Source: Flammula alnicola
Taxonomy: Eukaryota; Basidiomycota; Agaricomycetes; Agaricales; Strophariaceae
Reading direction: 5' to 3'
Length of the DNA stretch: 54,574 nt
Assembly (NCBI GenBank): GCA_015499995.1
Contig: JADNRV010000323.1
Location: forward strand, 1-54,574
Position 1 is the first letter of the stretch, and the number at the start of each line of letters is the position of its first letter. Shown here piece by piece: positions 9,959 through 19,317 of the stretch. Below the pieces are notes generated by a model that saw only the letters and a program-made list of their open reading frames with translations, was not told the DNA's origin and searched no databases. Both the position numbers and the translations under genes were made by a program.

Positions 9959-12533
9959 ATGTCGCGCCATGTACTCGCTATCTTCAGCCCGTTCTCTTTA
10001 CAAAATGGTTCTACAAAAAGCTGCCATCGTCTGACACAAGACATTATCTGGTACGGAGAATCTCGATTCCGGCAGGCCCTCATTGTGATTAGCAAAGCCG
10101 ATGCCGAACTGCAACGATGGATGCAATATTGTCTTCGAGAGGAGCTGGTATGTTTTCAATGGTAGCAGCATTCCCGGTTGCTCATATTCCCCAGTTTTAC
10201 GTGCTCGGATTTGTCGGTGCTGCGACTGCTGTGGGACAAGTTGTCGAGGTGCCGATCCTCATCCGATCTTTGGCCGATAACCTTGCCCACGCCCGCCGGC
10301 AGTTGCTCCCAATGGCATTCCACAGCAGCCTGCTGGCTGCACTAGATGCAGGGATCGATGCCGATAGTCCTGCAGCTCTCGTTCCCACCTATGCGTTCGA
10401 CTGGTGGAATGGTGATGCCCCACCGGAACGTCTAGAACGTCTCACCTTTACCACAATACAAACAGCGTTGGATGTACACCATAAGCAACATCCTACTGTC
10501 CGACAGGGCAGACAGCCGATTCCCACCCCGCAGGCTAAGTTCGGCCTCCGTTCCACTGCCGATTGTGAAAGGTGCCGAGGTAATGAAGATCTCACCCGGG
10601 ACCTCATGACTGAGTTGCAATCGATCTACCAGCTCGCAGATGGCATGGCGGCCAAAACAACCAATCAACTCGCACAAGACATGCGGAAAGCAGACTCGCT
10701 CCACGTGCTGCACGAGCAATCGTTACTGAAGGAACTCGGTGGTGAACCGGCATCGGCATCAGGACCGGCACCGGCAGTCGAACCGTTATTGACGTTGTTG
10801 AGCCAACAAGCACCGGGGTCCCGTGGCGATACTCCTGCGGTCTCGATTAATCGGAAATCGAAATCTGTTGCTGCCCAGGCTCGTTCAGAGCTACAACAAT
10901 TGATAAGCTTGCCACCGAGCTCCCTGAAGTGGGTTTGGGGTGCCGATCTGACGGAGGACGAGGTGTTAATGCTGACAAACAGTAAGGCAAAACAGCATTC
11001 TGGATATAACGAGTCCTTGCCTCTTGGGGTAATGAGAAGGAAAGATACGGTTCCGTCTGCCCTACGGACCGGCAGTGCACAGTTCACGGGACTTGCACCC
11101 GACCTCATGTCAGTTCCAGATGCGCAGCCATACCCACCGTGGCACAACGATCCTCATTTTACAACGCTCCCGAGTGACGGTCGTGCCTCATTGCCGCACG
11201 AAATGACGCGTCCAGTCCCGACAAATGCCGATGCTGGTCTCGCTGGAAGGGCCGAGCCTGGGGACACTCTGCCTCCAACATCTGGCGCGGATCCCCTCAC
11301 TGAAGCGAATCTCATGGCCCATGCCACTGGCCGCCCTACTCCCCTGCCCCTGTATGTAACTGCTGATGACGCTGGTGACATTTGGAGTGACGCATCCTCC
11401 GGGAATGAATCCGTTGTCGGCATCAATGCCAGTACACCGTCAAGGGATGGTGTTCGCAGTTACCCTGCCATGAAGTCTGCTGGCATCTCTGCTGAGGATG
11501 CTGCTATCGCATGGAGTGACGATGACTCTGAGGCCGACCCACCTGCCGCCTCAACTGCCCCAACCACTGCCGGGCCAACTGCCGGTCCAACTGCCGGGCC
11601 TGGAGCCACTGCCGCCCTCACTGCCGGAGGAACTGCCGACTCAACTGCCGGGCGTGCGGACCATCCGAATGTACCCGTTCATCTGTCAGTTGATGATGCT
11701 GTGGCTGTCTGGAGCGATGACGATTCCCCTGGCGACCCAACTCCCGATGAACCTGCCGTGGCCGGGTCGGGCCCCTCTGCTCCTGACATGACTGACCATC
11801 GACAACAATTTGCCCGTCGGAACCCACGGCAGTACACTGCACGCGCCAATGTCATTCCTACATTTGAAGATGCCGCAGATGTCTGGTCCGACGATGAATC
11901 AGAGCATTCACCCAGATCAAGTACTTATGATGCCGATGCCGATGCCCCAGCTGGTCACTATCGCGTGGTTAGTATTGGTGACTCCTTGTGTTATGAGATC
12001 GATTCTGACGCACCAATCCAAGGAAATCACAGCCGATGATGCTGCCAATGCTTTCGACTCAGATGAGCAGGACACTACGGCCGATGCCGATGGCAACCAG
12101 GTGCGTCAGGCTGAGATGCACGCCACTGCTGATGATGCAGCATCTGCCTGGTCAGCTGAGGATGGTAAATATGGTGTCTCCCTTTCCCTCCCTTCTTGGT
12201 TAACATGTTCCTACAGACAACGATGATGCCGATGACGCAGGTGCCGAAACATCCGGTGCCGATAGTGGTGGTGCCGATTTCGGTACTCAGCCTCGTCTGC
12301 CTTCCTCCTTCAATGAACCTGGTGCATCCCTGACATTGACCCCCAGCCGCATAACGCTTCCCCAGGGTCCTTTTGGCCCTGCAGATTTCGACTTCGTAGA
12401 TGCTGAGTGGCTGGCTGGGCAGCCGGAGGAGGATATTGATCCTGATGATGAGGAGGAAGAATCTGATGAGGGAGATGAGGAGGACACGGACTATGAGGAG
12501 GGCGTAGACGAGCATGGGCACTACTATATCTGA
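9959..12533 (+). CDS. Acidic protein with repeated DDAxxxWSDD-like motif, KDZ-associated
   Basis: The longest open stretch runs from 10,117 to 12,039. A better model enters it through a 47-nt intron (10,148-10,194, GTATGT...CCCCAG) from an upstream exon ending LQRWMQYCLREEL. After 12,039 a one-base shift near 12,025 and a 52-nt intron (12,165-12,216) lead to a strongly acidic tail ending EHGHYYI at 12,533. The N-terminal third is moderately hydrophobic, then Ala/Thr/Pro-rich. Six copies of a [ST]-x-[DE]-D-A-x3-[WF]-[SD]-x-[DE] motif lie between 11,359 and 12,160. I do not recognise a named domain. It follows the transposase on the same strand, so it may be a third element-encoded protein or a far C-terminal part of the transposase transcript. 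The exact start is uncertain. Confidence 0.6.
11359..12160 (+). repeat. Six dispersed copies of an acidic Trp motif
   Basis: Copies begin at 11,359 (TADDAGDIWSD), 11,488 (SAEDAAIAWSDDDS), 11,686 (SVDDAVAVWSDDDS), 11,860 (TFEDAADVWSDDES), 12,029 (TADDAANAFDSDE) and 12,124 (TADDAASAWSAED). Starts are 129, 198, 174, 169 and 95 nt apart and the linkers are unrelated, so this is a conserved short motif rather than a tandem DNA repeat. Confidence 0.8.
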
Positions 12534-12856
12534 CCTTTTTTAGCACGGTCACATTCTTGAAACTGTCGATAACATGTATTTCGGTGCTATTGCTCATGTT
12601 TACTATTGATCCACAACATCCAGAGTGAAGTTACTCCTAGTAGTACCACTGCTAACCATACATTCATAAGACTCTCGCTATACTGTATTTGTGTCAGTCG
12701 CAGACCTGCCACAGCTTGTCGGCACCTCAACACCATTGCCGACGACTGACTGAGTGCCGGTACCGGTGCCATACGTCGGCACCGCGATGGGTCCCGAGCA
12801 AGTGCCGAACACCTCCCGAGTGGTATTGCCGACCAATTTAACTGCCGTAGGGTGCT

Positions 12857-12970
12857 CCAGCGAATTCGCTGGCCTCGTATGATACGGTACAATGTATATA
12901 GGCACGCCTCAGTAGGTATTATATGCCGTCCAGCGAATTCGCTGGCCCCGTATGATACGGTACATTGTAT
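12857..12970. repeat. Pair of 41-bp direct repeats, each led by a 16-bp palindrome
   Basis: Copy 1 (12,857-12,897) and copy 2 (12,930-12,970) match at 39 of 41 bases. Each starts with the perfect palindrome CCAGCGAATTCGCTGG. A partial third copy of the second half (CGTATCGTAC...ACATTGTA) follows at about 12,985-13,005. The cluster sits at the presumed right edge of the KDZ element. Confidence 0.85.
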
Positions 12971-13014
12971 GTGTTCGCTACACCGTATCGTACACTACAT
13001 TGTAGCTTACCTAT

Positions 13015-13464
13015 GTGAACAGTCTCAAGTCTCTTGGGGACCTGTACATGCGACGAGATCAGCTCGACGACGCGGAAGCATCATTCAGGCATGCCATAGA
13101 GCTCTATCAGCAAGCGCAAAGTGCTCTTGGTGAAGGAAGCAGTCTCAAGTCTCTCGGGGACCTGTACATGCGACGAGATCAGCTCGACGACGCGGAAACG
13201 TTGTTCAAGCATGCTATAGAGCTCTCTCGGCAAGCACAGGATGTTCTTGGTGAAGGAAACAGTCTCAACTCTCTCGGGGACCTGTACATGCGACGATATC
13301 AGCTCGACGATGCGGAAACATGCTTCAAGCATGCTATAGAGCTCTATCGGCAAGCGCAAGGTGTTCTTGGTGAAGGAAGCAGTCTCAATTCTCTTGGGAT
13401 CCTGTACATGCGACGAGATCAGCTCGACGATGCGGAAACATCATTCAAGCGTGCCATAGAGCTC
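13015..13464 (+). pseudogene. TPR-array gene, left part (5' end missing)
   Basis: About four 40-residue TPR units are encoded in 120-bp near-identical repeats with the core SLKSLGDLYMRRDQLDDAE. Coding similarity starts abruptly at about 13,017 in the middle of a unit, next to the KDZ element, so the N-terminal part is missing. The array stops at 13,464 where an insertion begins, and the same reading resumes at 14,879. The first ATG (13,015) is probably not the native start. The TPR fold forms a right-handed superhelix that binds partner proteins. In fungi such highly self-similar arrays are typical C-terminal sensor domains of STAND/NLR-like proteins, but no NACHT or NB-ARC domain is visible here. 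Confidence 0.75.
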
Positions 13465-14878
13465 ATCAGGAAAAGTCCATCCATCTGGCACGTCTGGCGC
13501 CAGACGTGCCAGACGCTTCCAGACTGCCAGAAATGGTCTGGCGACATAATGACGCTCCCGACACCATAAATTTTATGTAGCCAGAATATTTTCTCTCTCC
13601 ATAAATTGATTCTGAGGGAGTTCTGTTGAGTTCTGGTAGAGTCTGACGTCACTTCCAGATCCTCTCAGTTTGTCCCAGAATCACAAATAGGTGCCAGTAA
13701 TAATAAAATTGTATATTGCTCGCGCTATTTACTAGACAATAGTAGCTAATTCATATATTTAAGACCAATCATCGTAAATTAGGGTCCTCAACCCACCACC
13801 ACCACTGTCCCAGGTCCAGAGGCGAGGGAGAATCCGTCGTCGACCGTGGAGCCACGGATCCAGGCAGCAGGTAGTACTCGCAACGACGAGGAGGCCTGAT
13901 GGCCGAGACGGCGGCACCAGCAGTGAAGTTGCAGGGACGTTGTGCTGGGTGTCGTGGAGAGGTGGGATTTGACGGAGGTGACTTGGAGAAGAAGTGAGTG
14001 AGCGTCGGTTATTGATGCGGTAGGCCATGAAAGATGTTTCGTCGCCATGACGTGCTGGCAACAGGACATTCGTCCGTTAGCTGGAGGGCTGGCGACGGTG
14101 TGGTGGTTGGTCACCTTGAATCTCATAATATGGTAACTGAGCCAATAAGAGTGAGGGAGTGGAAGGGTTGTAGTTTGTACCTTTTCCGGCCCTTTTACCT
14201 CCATCTCGTATCATCAGTACAGTGGAATGGATGATTTGTATCGTTGCCCTGTCGCAGTCAGTTCATCAGCAGTGTAGTGTAGTGCGTTATAGGGACAATG
14301 ACGTTTACAGACAGTCCTGCTCGTCATTGAACTTGCCGTTCGTGCTCTTGTCTGCAGTGGAACGAAGGGGATGGGAAGACTTGCGCAGTTGACTGATGTT
14401 CGTGAGTCTAAGAGGCAGGTACATGAGCAGATACCAAGTCTACAATGTGTAGAATACTTACCACACCGTCGCTCACGCAACCAGTTATCCGACTCTGGCT
14501 TTGGCGGTGCATGGGTGAGAAGGGATTTGCAGTTAGACACTAGTTAGTAGTTGGTGAGGTCTTGCCACACCGAATTGCGGACTAAACGGATATGGGCCAG
14601 CATCCCTCAGCCAGCCAGAGGAGATGGTGATGGTGTGGAAAGAAGAGGCGAAGCAACAAAATCGATGAAGTCCAAACATTACTATTTTCGGACTTCAACA
14701 TATAATCATGTGATCTGCCGTGTCGCAACAAAGATGCAAGATCAATTCTGAACAATTCTGATCAGATGGAAATTCTGAGAAAAGATGGAGAGATGAGGAA
14801 TTCTGAGAGATTTACCGCCAGACTCGCCAGACCAACCAGACACGCCACACTGCTCCAGACGGTGGGACTTTTGCTGAT
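13465..14878. mobile_element. 1,414-bp non-autonomous DNA element inserted in the TPR gene
   Basis: The ends are inverted: ATCAGGAAAAGTCC on the left and the complement of ATCAGCAAAAGTCC on the right, with about 20 of 24 bases matching when extended. The insert is flanked by GCTC at 13,461-13,464 and 14,879-14,882, a probable 4-bp target duplication. Both ends carry clusters of TCTGG/CCAGA subterminal motifs. No transposase is visible; the internal reading frames are short and unremarkable. The superfamily is unresolved, because a 4-bp duplication does not fit hAT (8 bp). Confidence 0.8.
13484..13513. repeat. Perfect 30-bp palindrome in the subterminal region
   Basis: The half-site TCTGGCACGTCTGGC is followed directly by its exact reverse complement. 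It contains the TCTGG motif twice per arm and lies 19 bp inside the left end of the 1,414-bp element. Confidence 0.9.
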
Positions 14879-16061
14879 GCTCTATCAGCAAGCGCAAAGT
14901 GCTCTTGGTGAAGGAAGCAGTCTCAAGTCTCTCGGGGACCTGTACATGCGACGAGATCAGCTCGACGACGCGGAAACGTTGTTCAAGCATGCTATAGAGC
15001 TCTCTCGGCAAGCACAGGATGTTCTTGGTGAAGGAAACAGTCTCAAGTCTCTCGGGAACCTGTACATGCGACGAGATCAGCTCGACGATGCGGAAACATT
15101 GTTCAAGCATGCCATAGAGCTCTATCAGCAAGCGCAGAGTGCTCTTGGTGAAGGAAATGGTCTCAAGTCTCTCGGGGACCTGTACATGCGACGAGATCAG
15201 CTCGACGACGCTGAAACATCATTCAAGCATGCCATAGAGCTCTATCGGCAAGCACAGAGTGCTCTTGGTGAAGGAAACAGTCTCAAGTGTCTCGGGGACC
15301 TGTACATACGACGAGATCAGCTCAACGATGCGGAAGCATCATTCAGGCATGCCATCAAGCTCTTTCAGAAAGCACAAGATGTTCTTGGTGAAGGAAACAG
15401 TCTCAAGGCTCTTGGCAACCTATATAAGCGCCGAGATCAGCTCAACAATGCAGAAACATCACTCAAGCATGCCATAGAGCTCTATCGGCAAGCACAGAGT
15501 GCTCTTGGTGAAGGAAGCAGTCTCAAGTCTCTCGGGGACCTGTACATGCGACGAGATCAGCTGGATGACGCGGAAACATTGTTCAAGCGTGCCATAGAGC
15601 TCTATCAGCAAGCACAAGATGTTCTTGGTGAAGGAGACAGTCTCGATTCTCTCGGGGACCTGTACATGCGACGAGATCAGCTCGACGATGCGGAAACATC
15701 ATTCAAGCGTGCCATAGAGCTCTATCGGCAAGCACAGGATATTCTTGGTGAAGGAAACAGTCTCAAGTCTCTCGGGGACCTGTACATGCGACGATATCAG
15801 CTCGACGATGCGGAAACATTGTTCAAGCACGCCATTGAGCTCAACCGCAAAGCACAGAGTGCTCCTGATGAAGCAAACACTCTCAAGTCTCTTGGGGACC
15901 TGTACATGCGACGAGATCAGCTCAACGACGCGGAAACATCGCTCAAGCGCGCCATCGAGCTCTATCAGAAAGCGCAGGATGTCCTTGGTGAAGCGGACAG
16001 CCGCGCGGCTCTACAGAAATTGCAAATCCAACGGACTCAAGGACTCCTTAGCACTGCGTGA
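14879..16061 (+). pseudogene. TPR-array gene, right part with native stop
   Basis: About ten 40-residue TPR units continue directly from the left part, with unit starts exactly 120 bp apart from about 14,908 to 15,989. The stop codon is at 16,059-16,061 after a short divergent tail (RAALQKLQIQRTQGLLSTA). The open frame reported from 14,766 is only a run-in from the inserted element. Deleting the insertion plus one GCTC (1,418 bp) puts the left and right parts in the same frame, giving at least 13-14 units. No stop or frameshift is seen in this half, which suggests that the insertion is recent, or that the array is homogenised by recombination. Confidence 0.8.
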
Positions 16062-16379
16062 ACACAGGTAGGACTACTGCTTCTCAATCGACACCCAAGG
16101 CTAATAGAATTATCTTATAGAACATGTGCATCCACCTTGCCGTGTCGCCGACTGGTTAGTGTTCGGTAGTTGTCAATTAGTTCTGTAATTGTGCGATTTT
16201 GGATGACATGCTCTGTGCTCGTTATACGGTGCGTTTGTAAGTATAACGCCACCATGCTTGACATCCCAGCACTGATTATACATAGTATTACAATGTCGGA
16301 TGGAAGTATATAGCAAGTTAAACTAACAGAACACCCTCCCAACAAAATCACGACGAGGTTGAACATTCCCTCAGCGTAA

Positions 16380-18806
16380 CTACTTTTGCCAAACGGGGTT
16401 GGCGGTGCCCAAAACCTGTGCCACACCTGCACCGCCCACGCTCACCTCCATCCTCCTCTGTATCGTGTCCAAAATCTTAAGTGTATATTCAATCTTCGGC
16501 CACACAGTCGTGTACAGCTCCCTGTTCTGATTCTCCACAACCGCCTCGACATCGCCTCTTACCTCCTCGACCAGTGGGCGGATGCTCGTTCGCAGCGCGT
16601 CTATCAGGGGCTCTTCGAGCGATTGCAGGAGGTAGGATGGCGATGGGAGTTTCGGCGACAACGGAGGGGATGGCGGACGCGTGGTGTAGGCTTTCAGAGC
16701 GGTCTTGAGGGTGTCTAGGGTACCGGAGCTGGATTGTTGGGCAGCGGTGTAGGCCTGCAGGCGCTTTTCGATCTAGAAGAGACGTAAGGCGAAGTCGGGG
16801 TATACGGCAGAAGGAAACACACCTGTAACACCCTCTCGAAGCTCTCCTGTCTGCTCTGCCTCTCCGTAACGACTTCCTGCTCCAGTCTATCCACATTTAC
16901 AATCATATCCCCTATCTCTGTCGCCAGCTCGCCAATCTCGCTGCCCGTACTTGATATCTTCTGTTGCATCTCTGCGATCTTCGCTTGGGTCGCAATCTCA
17001 TCCTCCTCCCTCTTCCTATCCCACGCACTCTGCTCCTGCGCATGCCAGTGTCGAATCTCCTCGACCTTGCTCTCAAGAAGATACTTGAAATTGTGCTCTC
17101 TTTCACGGTCGGACTGAACCAAATCATTCCGCAGCGTCGACAGCGTATGCTCAAAGCGAGCGAGTTTTTCAAGGTATTCCTCCAGCTCGCTCTGCGTCGG
17201 CGTTGCGTCTTTGTGCTCCTGTGCTCGCCTCATGGTTGGTCCGTCAAGCGATCCGGACACTCGCCGCCGTTTCCGGGTGGGAAGTGGTATTTTGCCGCTC
17301 GTGGTGCTCCCAATTGGCTGGTCAACATCCATTGCCGAACCAGCAACACCGGCACTACCTTCCTCCTCCTCGTCTGAAGAGTCGCCAGGCAGAAAAAGCG
17401 CCGGAGGCTGCTTGTACGTCCTAATATCACCCAGCATCTCCTTCATCTGCTCCACCGTCGTGTTGAGCTCGCTGACGAACTTGACCACCTCGGCATACTT
17501 TTCTCTGTCCTCTGGTGCCGTCTGTTGTGGTGCGATGGGCCATGAGGCGGCTTTGAGCAGGAGTTCCTGCGATTGCTTGTAGGACTGCCTCGCTTCGTCG
17601 CATCGGGAGGCAAGCATGGCTAGTTGCGTGTCGATGCGTGCCTTGGCATCCTCGTTGAGAGACGTATATATCCGGCTCTCCTTGGCTTTCAGAGCTATCT
17701 CATGCTCTTCATCGAGGACAGCAATACGTTCGCGGGCCTGAGCACAATCGGCAAAGATCCTGGAATTCGCAGAGATAGAAAAGAAGGAAAGATGGGCGTT
17801 AACGAACTTTTTTCATGCCCTAGAAGTAAAAAGAAAAGGGAAGAAATATGACGCTCACTTTATCCTTTGTTCCCACATCGCCACTTTTTCCTCTGCACTT
17901 GGCTCAGGCGCTGGCGATTTTTCTGTTTCGAGTTTCAAAGATTTCGGAAATTCAGGCAATCGGTAAGGAAGCTGCATTGGTGCAGGGGCCTCTGGAGGCG
18001 GCGGTGGCGGAGCACTATCAAGAGGGGGTGGGATCTGGACATGCTGATTAGATACGTATTATCGGAGAATACGTAGATGTAATGGGATGAATGAATGAAT
18101 GGCGACTAACATTGATCGTTGTTTTGCTTGAATTGGCGCTGGGTTGTGTTGGAGGTACAGTGATCGAAGAAGATGGTCCAGTCGGACGAGATACTGACAT
18201 ATTCGCAAATATATCTGTTGCGCTTGTGGCAGTCGTAGGTGGAGTTGGGAGAGGCCCTATAGGGCCTACGGTAGCCAAAGAAGCACTTTCGGGGGATACT
18301 GGGGACTGTGCATTTGTGGTGGTGCTCATTGCTGTTGCAGAAGGTGGTTGCGGTTGAGCCGCTATGCTTGGGTTCGTGTGGTTGTCGGTTACAGCGTTGT
18401 CGAGGTTCGTTCCCCTCGACTTCCACTCCGTACCTGTACTCGATGCGATGCTATCCTTTCTTGGTCTCCGCGAATGGCGACTAGGCGACCTCGACTCACG
18501 CGATGCTCGCGATGCTCGAGATGGAGATCTCGACACCCGCCGACCTCCGAAAGACCTGCGTCGAGAGTCGTCGTGCTCAAAATCACGATCGTCACGGTAC
18601 GACCGTCGACTAGAGGAGGCTACTGGACTCCGTTCGTCGTTCCAGCTGTCCCGCCTGGCAGTGTCTCGATCTCTATATTTGTTGCGATTGGAGGGACGAC
18701 GGGGTAAAGTCGCTGTCTCCCAAGCGTCTTCGAATGGATGAACAAATGAGCAAGTGACACCACGCCTGCAGCCGCCGTCTATCGGACGACCGTCATCGTC
18801 GTAATG
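16380..18806 (-). CDS. CCCH-type zinc-finger, coiled-coil protein (N-terminal exon unresolved)
   Basis: Four exons join in phase: 18,806-18,111, 18,043-17,859, 17,759-16,823 and 16,772-16,380, with introns of 67, 99 and 50 nt. The protein has at least 736 residues. The first supported exon reads HYDDDGRPIDGGCRRGVTCS with FVHP next, giving the C-x5-C-x3-H half of a CCCH finger; the first cysteine should be on a short upstream exon near 18,870-18,950 that I could not join in phase. An RS-rich region and a Ser/Thr/Pro-rich linker follow, then long charged coiled-coil segments (the 937-bp exon) and a C-terminal helix-rich tail ending NPVWQK. The finger and RS region suggest RNA binding. It converges with the TPR gene and lies head-to-tail with VPS11. 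Confidence 0.78.
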
Positions 18807-19317
18807 CTAAACGTGAAAGGAATGGTTAAGGTCGTAGAGAAGGAAGACGATGTCCACAATGAGATCAATACATGCCGTAAATCATGGTGAGGGTTGTTCA
18901 GGTTCCAAAGTCAAATTCAACGTACGAAACATCGTATCTTATGCTTGAACATAGTTAACCCAAGTTTCAGCAAGTACCGCTACCAGAGAACTTGGCCGGG
19001 ATGCGGAGAGAAGAATTTTTTTTTGAGATCGGATTGTGAGAATAGACAGCGGCGAAGTAGCTGTGAAACCTCGGTACAGAAATACTTCCGCCCGCCTTAT
19101 AAATAACCTCCAATTCACATTTCTTGTGTTGCCATCTCGGTCAGTGGTCAATGAACCACACTGAGCCAATGGTAACAATAATGAACCTACTTACGAGAAC
19201 GCAGAGCCCTTGCTCCAACAATCCAAAGCAATTTGCGTAGAAAAACAGATGGAGAGCAAGCCAAAGTGATATAAAAAACGATTGGATACATAGTGTACTG
19301 ATTATAACGATGAAGGT

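Larger units (their letters stand above)
1..13010. mobile_element. KDZ-type DNA transposon, interior and right part, decayed
   Basis: This interval holds a KDZ transposase with its cysteine-cluster region, two accessory genes upstream, a further large gene downstream, and a dense scatter of CGGCAY/RTGCCG hexamer arrays that stops near 12,785. KDZ elements are large cut-and-paste transposons that are abundant in Agaricomycetes. The right edge is inferred from the sudden start of TPR coding sequence at about 13,017, in the middle of a repeat unit. The left edge is not seen and probably lies outside the window. No terminal inverted repeat or target duplication could be assigned. Most reading frames inside are interrupted by one-base shifts, so the copy is probably inactive. 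Confidence 0.72.

Noticed and set aside
13465..14878. hAT classification of the insertion in the TPR gene
   Set aside because: hAT insertions give 8-bp duplications, whereas only GCTC is shared here; the flanks do not match beyond four bases.
13015..16061. Evenly spaced repeats that might be taken for a CRISPR-like or satellite array
   Set aside because: The 120-bp period is an in-frame 40-residue TPR unit with typical TPR residues and no spacer/repeat distinction.
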